This document shows, one piece after another, positions 6,674 through 13,528 of a stretch of DNA of 14,394 bases. Position 1 is the stretch's first letter. Each line of letters begins with the position of its first letter. A model generated the notes under the pieces. The model saw only the letters and a list, made by a program, of their open reading frames with translations, searched no databases and was not told where the DNA came from. The stretch comes from CAYPZU01 sp964415395 (GTDB lineage: Bacteria; Chlamydiota; Chlamydiia; Chlamydiales; SM23-39): the NCBI GenBank assembly GCA_964415395.1, contig CAYPZU010000056.1, positions 1-14,394 of the forward strand, given 5' to 3'. The position numbers and the translations under genes were made by a program.

Positions 6674-7092
6674 TGAGCGAACGATTCCTCCCCACTCTCG
6701 AGTCGATGCTCGATTTCGGGAAGGAAATTGCAGGGCGGCTGAAACAGGGCGATATCCTGGCTTTGACCGGCGACTTGGGCGCCGGCAAAACAAGCTTCGT
6801 CCAGGGCTTGGGTCTTGGACTGGGGATCGAAGAGCCGATCAGCAGCCCGACATTCGTGACGCTGAATATTTACGCGGGCGCGCACACTCTTTACCACTTC
6901 GACCTGTACCGCCTCAAAGACGCAGCCGACTTCCAGAGGCAGGGATTCGACGAATATTTCGACGCAGGCGGAGTGTGCGCGATCGAATGGCCTGAGCGGA
7001 TCGCCAGCGTGCTGCCGCTGCGCGTCCACTCAATCGCTTTCCGGCACGCCGAAAACGGACGAACGGCCCTCCTTGGAGACTCTTTATGCTGA
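6673..7092 (+). CDS. tsaE: tRNA t6A37 threonylcarbamoyladenosine biosynthesis ATPase TsaE
   Basis: TsaE (formerly YjeE) is the ATPase that drives the TsaBDE complex installing threonylcarbamoyl on A37 of ANN-decoding tRNAs. The 139-residue product has Walker A GDLGAGKT (33-40), a switch-like SSPTF (58-62), HFDLYRL (75-81) and the diagnostic IEWPER (104-109). An in-frame ATG 18 nt upstream would add six residues, but the ATG at 6673 overlaps the preceding stop codon as TAATG and fits the usual family N terminus, so I chose it. The 3' end overlaps engB by 7 nt. The partners tsaB and tsaD are not in the window. Confidence 0.94.
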   Translation: MSERFLPTLESMLDFGKEIAGRLKQGDILALTGDLGAGKTSFVQGLGLGLGIEEPISSPTFVTLNIYAGAHTLYHFDLYRLKDAADFQRQGFDEYFDAGGVCAIEWPERIASVLPLRVHSIAFRHAENGRTALLGDSLC

Positions 7093-7661
7093 AAAATCCT
7101 CGCTTCCTTCTCTCCACCCTCTCTGAATTTCCCAATTTGAAAGATCCGCAAGGACGCCCGCTGCCCGAAATCGCCCTGGCCGGCCGCTCGAACGTGGGCA
7201 AGTCCAGCCTGATCAATTACCTGCTGAATCAGAAAATCGCCAAGTCGTCGTCCACGCCCGGGAAAACCCAGCTGCTCAACTTCTTTTCGATCGACGACAA
7301 GCTGATCGTGGTAGATCTTCCGGGATACGGCTTCGCGAAAGCGCCTCCCGACGCAATTGAAAAATGGTCCCGCGCCATCGACGACTATCTCAACCGCCGC
7401 CCATCGCTCAGGCTGATCCTGCTTCTGATCGATTCGCGCCGCGAAGTAAGCGCGGAAGACCTCTCTCTCGTCCAATGGGCCTCGGCAAAAAATATTCCCC
7501 TTCTGGCTCTCCTGACGAAAACAGACAAACTGACCCCCGCCGAACTGAAATCGCAGCTGCAGAAAGCCGCAAACGCGCTGGGCTTCGAGCCGATCCCGTG
7601 CTCGATCCAAAACACCGCATCGCGCCAATTTCTCGAAAAAAGGATTTTGAAATCGCTATGA
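7086..7661 (+). CDS. engB: Ribosome biogenesis GTPase EngB (YsxC/YihA)
   Basis: EngB is a small TRAFAC-class GTPase needed for late assembly of the large ribosomal subunit. The 191 residues contain G1 GRSNVGKSS (33-41), the G2 threonine in STPGKTQ (56-62), G3 DLPGYGFA (77-84), G4 TKTD (144-147) and a G5-like CSIQN. The length is typical. A GGAG at 7075-7078 lies 7 nt before the ATG. The ATG falls inside the last codons of tsaE, and the stop overlaps the dnaQ start as ATGA, so expression is probably coupled along the cluster. I do not recall engB between yjeE and dnaQ in C. trachomatis, so this may be a lineage-specific arrangement. Confidence 0.95.
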   Translation: MLKNPRFLLSTLSEFPNLKDPQGRPLPEIALAGRSNVGKSSLINYLLNQKIAKSSSTPGKTQLLNFFSIDDKLIVVDLPGYGFAKAPPDAIEKWSRAIDDYLNRRPSLRLILLLIDSRREVSAEDLSLVQWASAKNIPLLALLTKTDKLTPAELKSQLQKAANALGFEPIPCSIQNTASRQFLEKRILKSL

Positions 7662-8407
7662 CTTCCCTCCGCCAAGAAATCTTCGTCTGTCTCGACTGCG
7701 AATCGACCGGCCTCGAGCCGGAAAAGGACAAAATCGTAGAAATCGCGGCAGCGCGGTTCAACTTCGACAAAATTCTGCAGGAAATCGAATCGCTCATCAA
7801 TCCGGAGTGCGAAATTCCTACGACTTCCCAGGAAATCCACAAAATCTCCCAGGAGATGGTCGCAGACAAGCCGAAAATCAAAGAAATACTCCCCGATTTA
7901 TTGAAAATGATCGACGGACACATTCTGGTCGGCCACGGCATCGGCTTCGATATCGCCCTGATCGCGGCGGAAGCCAAACGGAACCAGATCCCGTGCAACA
8001 TCCAGCAGCTCCGGTTCATTGACACGCTCCGCCTTGCCCGCCTCTATGGAGAAAGCCCCGTCAATTCGCTCGAGCAGCTCCGCAAACACTTCAATATCCA
8101 GCCGGAAGGAGCCCATCGCGCCATGAGCGATGTGACCGTAAATATCGAAGTATTCAAGTTCCTCACCAAAAATTACCAAACGACCGAACAGGTCTTCAAA
8201 GCGCTCGAAAAGCCAATCAAACTCAAAGCTATGCCCCTCGGCAAACACAAGGGACGCCGCTTCGAGGAAATTCCGGTTGAATACCTTCTCTGGGCCGAGC
8301 GGAAGGATTTCGACCAGGATCTCCTGTTTTCAATCCGCTCTGAACTGCGCAACCGGAAACGGGGGGGCGGTTTCGAGCAGTCCGGCAACCCCTTTGCGAA
8401 TCTCTAG
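7658..8407 (+). CDS. dnaQ: DnaQ-like 3'-5' exonuclease with C-terminal DUF3820-like module
   Basis: This 249-residue protein is a DEDDh-family exonuclease related to the epsilon subunit of DNA polymerase III. Exo I is LDCESTGL (Asp13, Glu15), Exo II is LVGHGIGFD (Asp98) and Exo III is HRAMSD (His153, Asp158), so all catalytic residues are present. A short basic module (about 188-232) follows, with MPLGKHKGRRFEEIPVEYLLW, resembling the DUF3820/PF12843 domain often tacked onto exonucleases. The open frame extends about 98 codons upstream through engB, but the ATG at 7658 overlaps the engB stop (ATGA) and begins right before the exonuclease fold, so it is the likely start. Whether it is the replicative proofreader or a repair/RNA-processing paralogue cannot be told, since chlamydiae carry more than one dnaQ homologue. 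Confidence 0.9.
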   Translation: MTSLRQEIFVCLDCESTGLEPEKDKIVEIAAARFNFDKILQEIESLINPECEIPTTSQEIHKISQEMVADKPKIKEILPDLLKMIDGHILVGHGIGFDIALIAAEAKRNQIPCNIQQLRFIDTLRLARLYGESPVNSLEQLRKHFNIQPEGAHRAMSDVTVNIEVFKFLTKNYQTTEQVFKALEKPIKLKAMPLGKHKGRRFEEIPVEYLLWAERKDFDQDLLFSIRSELRNRKRGGGFEQSGNPFANL

Positions 8408-8448
8408 AAATTTTCACCTCTGAAAGCTAAGATGCAGTTTTCAGCAGG

Positions 8449-9153
8449 ATGTTTGTGGAGACTCCCGTCAGGTTTGCTTTTCTTTCCTCAACTGCGTTTT
8501 TAATGGCTGCGATAGCCGGCTTCACCGATGTTCTCGGCTTCATCAGCCTCGATAAACTCTTCACTGCGCACATCACAGGAAACATCGTCGTCGCGATCGC
8601 TGAACTGATCAACCACACTCCCGGAGTCGCCGCCAAAATTATTTCGCTTCCCCTTTTCCTGTTGATCGCCATCCTCATCACGGCGTGGATCGAAGCGTGC
8701 GGCCAAACAAAAAAACTCCTCGCGTTCCTCTTCCTTATGGAAAGCTTCCTGCTCCTCGGCTTTCTAGGAGCTGGATTAACTCTCATTCCCGTCTCGCCTG
8801 CCGCCTCATGGCCCTATATCGGAACAGCTCTTCTGCCCGTAGCGGCGATGGCAATCCACAACACGCTTCTGCGCACCTACATGCGCGGTTTTCCTCCCTG
8901 CACTGTGATGACGGGAAACCTGACTCAGCTCATCGTCGATATCGTAGGATACAGCTGGGGCTTTAGAGAAAGCTATCCTCTGGAAAAAAGGAGCCAGAAC
9001 CTGGAAGGAATCCGCTGTATCGGGAATGTATTCATCGCCTTTCTTCTTGGCGGCGCTTTTGCCGCAATCGGATATGTGCTGACCGGTTTCTGGATTCTCG
9101 TCCTTCCGATCTCTGTTTTGGCGTATATGGCGGCGCAATCCGCCGCCTCTTGA
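8449..9153 (+). CDS. DUF1275 (YoaK-like) integral membrane protein
   Basis: This hydrophobic protein of 234 residues has about six predicted membrane spans. It carries the two DUF1275 hallmarks: GFTDVLGFISLDKLFTAHITGN (24-45) and PPCTVMTGNLTQ (149-160) after AAMAIHNTLLR. The family is widespread and uncharacterised, with no established substrate. The ATG at 8449 has its AGG immediately adjacent, which is too close. A GTG at 8455 lies 5 nt after AGGA (8446-8449) and may be the true start, shortening the protein by two residues. The gene follows dnaQ by 41 nt and precedes pgk closely, so it could be in either transcript. It has no recognisable functional link to its neighbours. Confidence 0.85.
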   Translation: MFVETPVRFAFLSSTAFLMAAIAGFTDVLGFISLDKLFTAHITGNIVVAIAELINHTPGVAAKIISLPLFLLIAILITAWIEACGQTKKLLAFLFLMESFLLLGFLGAGLTLIPVSPAASWPYIGTALLPVAAMAIHNTLLRTYMRGFPPCTVMTGNLTQLIVDIVGYSWGFRESYPLEKRSQNLEGIRCIGNVFIAFLLGGAFAAIGYVLTGFWILVLPISVLAYMAAQSAAS

Positions 9154-9187
9154 CTAAATGAAAATGAAAAGTTTAGGATGCATGGCC

Positions 9188-10378
9188 ATGGCAAAACTGA
9201 AGCTGAAAGATCTTTCCCTCAAAGGGAAACGGGTGCTGATGCGCGTCGATTTCAACGTCCCTCTCTCCAAAGAGGGAGCGATAACCGACGATTCGCGCAT
9301 CGTAGCTTCGCTTCCTTCGATTGAATACGCCCTGCAGCACGGCGCTTCGGTCGTCCTGATGAGCCATCTGGGGCGGCCTAAAGCGAAACCGGATCCCCAA
9401 TTCTCTTTAGCTCCCTGCGCGAAAAAACTTTCTGAATTGCTGAACCGGCCCGTTTTACTGGCGCCCGATTGCGTCGGCCCGGCCGTGGAAAAAATGGCGT
9501 CCCAGCTAAAACCTGGCGAACTCCTTCTTTTGGAAAATTTAAGATTCCACCCAGGCGAAGAAGATCCGGTTAAAGAACCGGGATTCGTCTCTCAGCTGGC
9601 TAAACTGGGAGATGTTTATGTCAACGACGCCTTTGGAACCGCTCACCGGGCCCACGCTTCCACAGCGCTAATCGCAAAAGAATTTCCGAAACAGTCGGCG
9701 GCCGGCTTTTTAATGGAGAAAGAGATCGAACAGCTCTCCCCCCTCCTCAAGAGTCCAGCCCGCCCCTTCTTTGCGCTGATCGGCGGGGCGAAGATTTCAA
9801 CGAAAATCGGAGTCATCAAAAATTTGCTCAAACTTGTAGATGGACTGTTTCTGGGCGGCGGGATGACTTTTACTTTCATGAAAGCCCAGGGCCTCGAGAT
9901 CGGAAATTCGATCTGCGAGGAATCGGAAGTCGCAAACGCAAAAGAAATTTTGAAATCAGGCCAGAACAAACTTCATTTGCCCTCCGACCTTGTGATCGCC
10001 GACGCCTTTTCAGACGACGCCCATCGGAAGATCGTCCTGTACCGCGAGGGAATCCCGAAAGGGTGGCAGGGGATGGACATAGGGCCCCAGACCATCCGGA
10101 AATGGTCTGAACAGCTCCAGGCTGCCGCATCAGTATTTTGGAACGGTCCGATGGGGGTCTTTGAAATGCCCAGCTTCGCCCAGGGCACCCGTTCGATCGC
10201 AGGCGCCCTCGCCGAAGCCAAAGCGAAAACGATCGTCGGGGGAGGAGATTCCATCGCCGCCATCCAGGAGATGGGTCTGGGCGACCGCTTCGCCCATTTA
10301 TCCACCGGCGGAGGGGCGTCCCTAGAGTATCTGGAATTCGGCCATCTGCCTGGAATAGACGCTCTTAGCGACAAATAA
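9188..10378 (+). CDS. pgk: Phosphoglycerate kinase
   Basis: Pgk transfers phosphate from 1,3-bisphosphoglycerate to ADP, an ATP-yielding cytoplasmic step of glycolysis. From this ATG the protein is 396 residues and begins with the family-typical MAKLKLKDLSLKGKRVLMRV. Motifs include RVDFNVPL (19-26), SHLGRPK (59-65), the ENLRFHPGEE segment (116-125), NDAFGTAHRAHAS (146-158), GGAKISTKIGV, and near the C terminus VGGGDSIAAI with STGGGASLEYLE. In-frame ATGs at 9158, 9164 and 9182 exist upstream. I chose 9188 because AGGA (9175-9178) then lies 9 nt upstream and the N terminus matches other Pgk proteins. It follows the DUF1275 gene within 35 nt. It would supply substrate-level ATP in addition to ATP imported by the NTT encoded next. 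Confidence 0.96.
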   Translation: MAKLKLKDLSLKGKRVLMRVDFNVPLSKEGAITDDSRIVASLPSIEYALQHGASVVLMSHLGRPKAKPDPQFSLAPCAKKLSELLNRPVLLAPDCVGPAVEKMASQLKPGELLLLENLRFHPGEEDPVKEPGFVSQLAKLGDVYVNDAFGTAHRAHASTALIAKEFPKQSAAGFLMEKEIEQLSPLLKSPARPFFALIGGAKISTKIGVIKNLLKLVDGLFLGGGMTFTFMKAQGLEIGNSICEESEVANAKEILKSGQNKLHLPSDLVIADAFSDDAHRKIVLYREGIPKGWQGMDIGPQTIRKWSEQLQAAASVFWNGPMGVFEMPSFAQGTRSIAGALAEAKAKTIVGGGDSIAAIQEMGLGDRFAHLSTGGGASLEYLEFGHLPGIDALSDK

Positions 10379-10487
10379 ATTATTTCTTCCGCGGCCTCTT
10401 ATTTCTACCTTCATGTTCTGCCTTCCAATAAAAAGGGTAAGTATGCGATGCTGGGTGCACTAAGGAAGAAGGGGAATCTGTCGATCT
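10379..10487. other. Intergenic gap pgk-ntt
   Basis: This 109-nt gap is pyrimidine-rich in its first half. I see no terminator hairpin with a T-run and no convincing promoter. The purine-rich AAGGAAGAAGGGG (10462-10474) ends 13 nt before the ntt ATG, farther than a normal Shine-Dalgarno. A nearer in-frame ATG at 10443 is closed by a TAA after six codons. Confidence 0.5.
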
Positions 10488-12050
10488 ATGGAAGCAGATA
10501 GTCAAGCTGTCTTCGGAAAGTGGCGCAGTTTTTTCTGGCCGATCCACCGCTGGGAACTGAAGAAATTCCTTCCCATGCTGTTCATGTTCTTCCTCATCTC
10601 CTTCAACTATAACCTCCTGCGCGCCTACAAAGATTCGATGATCGTAACCGCGCCGCAATCCGGAGCGGAGGCAATTCCCTTCATTAAAGTCTGGGCCATT
10701 CTCCCCAGCGCAATCCTTCTGACGTTCCTTTTTACCCGCCTCGCCAACCGGTTCAGCCGGGAAAAAGTTTTTTACGTCATGATGTGCATCTTCCTGGCCT
10801 TCTTCTTTCTCTTCACGTTTGTCCTGTTCCCGGCCCAGGACTACCTCCACCCGACCGCTCTATCCGACAAGCTGCAGCTTCTTCTCCCCGATGGGTTTAA
10901 AGGCCTTATCGCCGTCTTCCGGAACTGGACGTTCACCCTTTTCTACGTCATGTCCGAGCTGTGGGGCACAGCGATCCTGACAGTCCTTTTCTGGGGATTT
11001 GCCAATGAAGTCACCTCCGTCGGCGAAGCGAAACGATTCTACGGCCTCCTCGCAATCGGGGCCAACATCGCCGGCATCTTCTCCGGCCAAACATCAATCT
11101 ACTTCTCCGGCAATATTTTCCTTGAGTGGCTCCCCTACGGCAAAGACGCCTGGGCGCAATCGGTTCTCTTCCTGAACTGCGCCATCATCTTTTCCGGGAT
11201 CCTGACGATCGGAATTTTCCGCTGGGTCAACCGGCATGTAATCCGCCCTTCGGAAAATGCCCAGCCCCAGCATCTGAAGCCGGAAAAAGTGAAGATGTCG
11301 ATGCGGAAGAACTTTGCCTACCTGGCAAAATCAAAGTATTTAATTTGCATCGCCCTGATCGTCCTCACTTACAACATCACGATCAACCTGATCGAAGTCG
11401 TCTGGAAAAACCAGATCAAACAGGTCTATCCGAATCCAAGCGAATACAACGTCTACATGGGAGAAGTGATGACCCTGATGGGCATTATCGCCACGGTGAT
11501 CGCTATTTTCGTCACGGGCAACGTCATCCGCCGCTTCTCCTGGACTGCCGCAGCGCTGATCCCTCCCATCATCACACTGGTCACAGGCGCCGCGTTTTTC
11601 GCATTCGTCATGTTCCAGAACTCAGGGCTCACGTGGGTCGCCGCCTTCGTCGGCTCAACCCCGCTCCTGCTCAGCGTTACCCTCGGCTCCATGCAGAACT
11701 GCCTAAGCCGCGCTTCTAAATACACCCTGTTCGACGCGACCAAAGAAATGACCTTCATTCCTCTGAGCAACGAGTCGAAGATCAAAGGCAAAGCCGCCAT
11801 CGACGGCGTCGGTTCGCGCCTCGGAAAATCAGGCGGTTCGGTCATCCACCAGGGCCTCCTCCTCTGCTTCTCAACAGTAGCCGCAAGCACCCCTTACGTC
11901 GCCGCCATCTTCCTCGCCGTAGTATTGATCTGGGTCCTCTCAGTCGTATCCCTCGGCAAACAGTTTGATGAATTGGCCGACGAGAATGCAAAACTCGAAA
12001 TCTCCGACGCTCCTACGCCGAAACCCGTTCTGGTTAAAGAAACAGCGTAA
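10488..12050 (+). CDS. NTT/TLC-family nucleotide translocase (ATP/ADP translocase type)
   Basis: NTT proteins sit in the inner membrane of obligate intracellular bacteria and exchange or import nucleotides from the host (Npt1 and Npt2 in Chlamydia, Tlc in Rickettsia). The 520-residue protein has about 12 predicted membrane spans. Motifs are FFWPIHRWELKKFLPM (15-30), SGAEAIPFIKVW (58-69), RNWTFTLFYVMSELWG (145-160), FWGFANEVT (168-176), NLIEVVWKNQIKQVYPNPSEY (300-320), ATKEMTFIPL (417-426), KGKAAID (433-439) and LGKSGG (445-450). Overall it resembles chlamydial Npt1. However, LRAYKDSMIV (44-53) stands where the ATP/ADP exchangers I remember have LRDTKD, so substrate and mode (ATP/ADP exchange versus proton-driven nucleotide uptake) are uncertain. 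It is followed 89 nt later by dedA. Confidence 0.93.
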   Translation: MEADSQAVFGKWRSFFWPIHRWELKKFLPMLFMFFLISFNYNLLRAYKDSMIVTAPQSGAEAIPFIKVWAILPSAILLTFLFTRLANRFSREKVFYVMMCIFLAFFFLFTFVLFPAQDYLHPTALSDKLQLLLPDGFKGLIAVFRNWTFTLFYVMSELWGTAILTVLFWGFANEVTSVGEAKRFYGLLAIGANIAGIFSGQTSIYFSGNIFLEWLPYGKDAWAQSVLFLNCAIIFSGILTIGIFRWVNRHVIRPSENAQPQHLKPEKVKMSMRKNFAYLAKSKYLICIALIVLTYNITINLIEVVWKNQIKQVYPNPSEYNVYMGEVMTLMGIIATVIAIFVTGNVIRRFSWTAAALIPPIITLVTGAAFFAFVMFQNSGLTWVAAFVGSTPLLLSVTLGSMQNCLSRASKYTLFDATKEMTFIPLSNESKIKGKAAIDGVGSRLGKSGGSVIHQGLLLCFSTVAASTPYVAAIFLAVVLIWVLSVVSLGKQFDELADENAKLEISDAPTPKPVLVKETA

Positions 12051-12088
12051 AAATAATTCCTGCTATTTAACGCCGAAGACGAATCGTC

Positions 12089-12094
12089 TATAAT
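12089..12094 (+). promoter_or_regulatory. Probable -10 box of the dedA promoter
   Basis: A perfect TATAAT lies 45 nt before the dedA ATG. The 17-nt-spaced -35 position reads TTTAAC (12066-12071), a weak match to TTGACA. The predicted start near 12101 gives a leader of about 39 nt that is nearly all A+T and contains the 10-bp inverted repeat. Confidence 0.5.
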
Positions 12095-12104
12095 ATTTAT
12101 CTAG

Positions 12105-12133
12105 TTACAAATATTTAATTTTTATATTTGTAA
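12105..12133 (+). promoter_or_regulatory. Perfect 10-bp inverted repeat in the dedA leader
   Basis: TTACAAATAT (12105-12114) and ATATTTGTAA (12124-12133) are exact inverted copies around the nine-base spacer TTAATTTTT. The repeat ends 6 nt before the dedA ATG, and no Shine-Dalgarno is visible in the leader. It could be an RNA hairpin controlling translation or a repressor operator just downstream of the promoter. It is not a terminator for ntt, since no T-run follows. Confidence 0.6.
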
Positions 12134-12139
12134 AAACAT

Positions 12140-12748
12140 ATGGAAACATTAATTCAAATTATATTCGAGCACGCCCAGTATGCCCACTGGATCGTCTTCA
12201 GCGCCTTGATGCTCGCCGGCATCAATGTGCCGATCAGCGAAGATCTGATGATCATCCTGAGCGCCGTTTTGGCGGCCACAGTCGTGCCGGAGAATGTAGG
12301 AAAACTGTTTCTGGGAGTCTTCCTCGGGTGCTACATCTCCGACTGGGTTTGCTACTGGATCGGGAGGAGTTTCGGCCCAAAGCTCTGGAATATCTCCTGG
12401 TTTGCGAAAACTTTCGACCGAAAGCGGATCGACCAGATCCAATCCTACTATGAAAAATACGGCTTTTGGACGCTCCTCATCGGAAGATTTATCCCTTTCG
12501 GAGTCCGCAACTGCCTCTTCCTCACAGCGGGCCTGGGCCGCATGCCATTTGGACGCTTTCTCCTCAGCGACGGAATCGCCTGCATCTGCTCCAACACGAT
12601 CCTTTTCACCGTTGCCTACTCGGTCGGGAAAAACTACAAGGCCCTCCTTGAGATGATCAAGACTTTCAATATTTTCCTATTCGCAGCCTTTGTGGTGCTG
12701 ATAATTGCCTTCATTTGGTATAAGAGGAAGAAAAAGGTTTCCACGTAA
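12140..12748 (+). CDS. DedA-family (VTT domain) membrane protein
   Basis: DedA/VTT proteins are polytopic inner-membrane proteins. Several act in lipid flipping (undecaprenyl phosphate or phosphatidylethanolamine recycling) and in membrane homeostasis. The 202-residue product shows the conserved acidic site in INVPISEDLMII (Glu34), a second acid in YISDWVCYWIGR (Asp68), the diagnostic GRFIPFGVR (115-123) with its essential arginines, and TAGLGRMPFGRF (129-140). About five hydrophobic segments are visible, ending in a lysine-rich cytoplasmic tail (WYKRKKKVST). A leader hairpin precedes the gene, and no ribosome-binding site is visible. A phospholipid synthase gene follows 25 nt after the stop, which suits a membrane-lipid role. 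The exact substrate is unknown. Confidence 0.9.
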   Translation: METLIQIIFEHAQYAHWIVFSALMLAGINVPISEDLMIILSAVLAATVVPENVGKLFLGVFLGCYISDWVCYWIGRSFGPKLWNISWFAKTFDRKRIDQIQSYYEKYGFWTLLIGRFIPFGVRNCLFLTAGLGRMPFGRFLLSDGIACICSNTILFTVAYSVGKNYKALLEMIKTFNIFLFAAFVVLIIAFIWYKRKKKVST

Positions 12749-12773
12749 GCCGTTTGCGGGCAATCCTAAACTG

Positions 12774-13280
12774 ATGATCACCATATCGAATAGTCTTTCC
12801 TTTATTCGGGCTCCTCTTGCATTTATGCTTTTGCTTGAGAATCCACTCATGCGCATCCTTGCGATTTTCCTCGCTATGACGACCGACTGCATCGACGGCT
12901 ATCTGGCGCGGCGGAACCGTTCTACGAGCCAGTTTGGGGCCGTTCTTGACCCTGCAATGGACAAATTCTTCGTCTATTTCGCCCTTTCGGTTCTCTTTTT
13001 TGAAGGGAAAATCGCCGGATGGGAAACCGCCGCGATGCTTTCCCGCGACTTCTTCCTCTGCCTTTACGGCCTGCTCATGCTGCTTCTGAAGCGGTGGAAA
13101 TCGATCGTATTCCAGGGAATCCGGTGGGGCAAGATCACGACCGCGCTCCAATTTTTCGTCCTGATCGGCCTAGTCCTGGGCTTTTCATTCACCTGGCACA
13201 TCTACGGCGCGTTCATCGTGATGGGCTGGATGGCATTCCTGGAGCTCTTCCAGATCGCCCGCAAAGAATCCACCGCCTAG
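12774..13280 (+). CDS. pgsA: CDP-alcohol phosphatidyltransferase (PgsA-like)
   Basis: These membrane enzymes join CDP-diacylglycerol to an alcohol. The PgsA type makes phosphatidylglycerophosphate, the precursor of phosphatidylglycerol and cardiolipin. The full family signature D-x2-DG-x2-AR-x8-G-x3-D-x3-D is present as Asp38, Asp41-Gly42, Ala45-Arg46, Gly55, Asp59 and Asp63. The 168-residue length and several hydrophobic spans fit the family. The frame is open back to an ATG at 12705 inside dedA. I chose the ATG at 12774 because MITISNSLSFIRAPLAF is the usual N terminus (the N-x-x-S/T-x-x-R pattern). No clear Shine-Dalgarno is visible, so translation may depend on coupling to dedA. The substrate alcohol (glycerol-3-phosphate versus another) is inferred from resemblance only. 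Confidence 0.88.
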   Translation: MITISNSLSFIRAPLAFMLLLENPLMRILAIFLAMTTDCIDGYLARRNRSTSQFGAVLDPAMDKFFVYFALSVLFFEGKIAGWETAAMLSRDFFLCLYGLLMLLLKRWKSIVFQGIRWGKITTALQFFVLIGLVLGFSFTWHIYGAFIVMGWMAFLELFQIARKESTA

Positions 13281-13311
13281 ATAGATAGTCAGTGGCCCTA
13301 ACCGTCTTTTT

Positions 13312-13510
13312 TATCCTGCCTATCCTGCCAGCGTGCGCTGCACGCGGATCCTGTTAATTATTTTTAAGGATCAATTGAGAGCCTGCCCTTTCTGATCGCC
13401 GCCTAGACAATTTAACAGGATCCGGGCGAAACGCCCTACAGGATCGCTCGCATTCGCTCGCCGCAGGATATAAGATATAGAAGGGAATTTTCTTTGCGGA
13501 TCCTGTTAAT
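13312..13510. repeat. Modular repeat array: CAGGATC/GATCCTG units alternating with short hairpins
   Basis: This non-coding block contains a 9-bp tandem TATCCTGCC (13312-13320, 13321-13329), then hairpin GCGTGC/GCACGC (13331-13345), then GCGGATCCTGTTAAT (13344-13358). An inverted array follows: TTAACAGGATCC (13412-13423), hairpin GGGCG-AAA-CGCCC (13424-13436), ACAGGATC (13438-13445), a CGCTCG doublet (13445-13460) and GCAGGATA (13463-13470). The exact 15-mer GCGGATCCTGTTAAT recurs at 13496-13510. The same core thus appears in both orientations with different GC-rich hairpins between copies, which suggests a short interspersed repeat family. I see no gene or promoter in it. Confidence 0.75.
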
Positions 13511-13528
13511 ACTTTCTAGAGAGAAAGT
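13511..13528 (-). other. Small hairpin over the mscS stop codon
   Basis: ACTTTCT (13511-13517) and AGAAAGT (13522-13528) form a perfect seven-pair stem with a four-base loop that spans the mscS stop codon. No T-run follows on the - strand, so a terminator is not supported. It may serve as an mRNA end structure. Confidence 0.35.

Noticed and set aside
6113..7628. Two long - strand frames (226 and 245 codons) under DUF2709, tsaE and engB
   Set aside because: Both run across the boundaries of confidently identified, overlapping + strand genes and show no domain.
7364..7657. Upstream extension of dnaQ by about 98 codons
   Set aside because: It lies wholly within engB in another frame, is Arg/Pro-rich without homology, and the ATGA overlap at 7658 gives a natural start.
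9150..9179. TTGACT - 18 nt - TAGGAT as a promoter for pgk
   Set aside because: The hexamers match fairly well, but transcription would start about 2 nt before the chosen ATG, leaving no room for the ribosome-binding site seen at 9175-9178. A leaderless pgk mRNA is possible but not supported.
11126..11719. A 197-codon alternative + frame inside the translocase gene
   Set aside because: Out-of-frame shadow with Arg/Pro/His-rich low-complexity sequence, while the translocase frame is intact.
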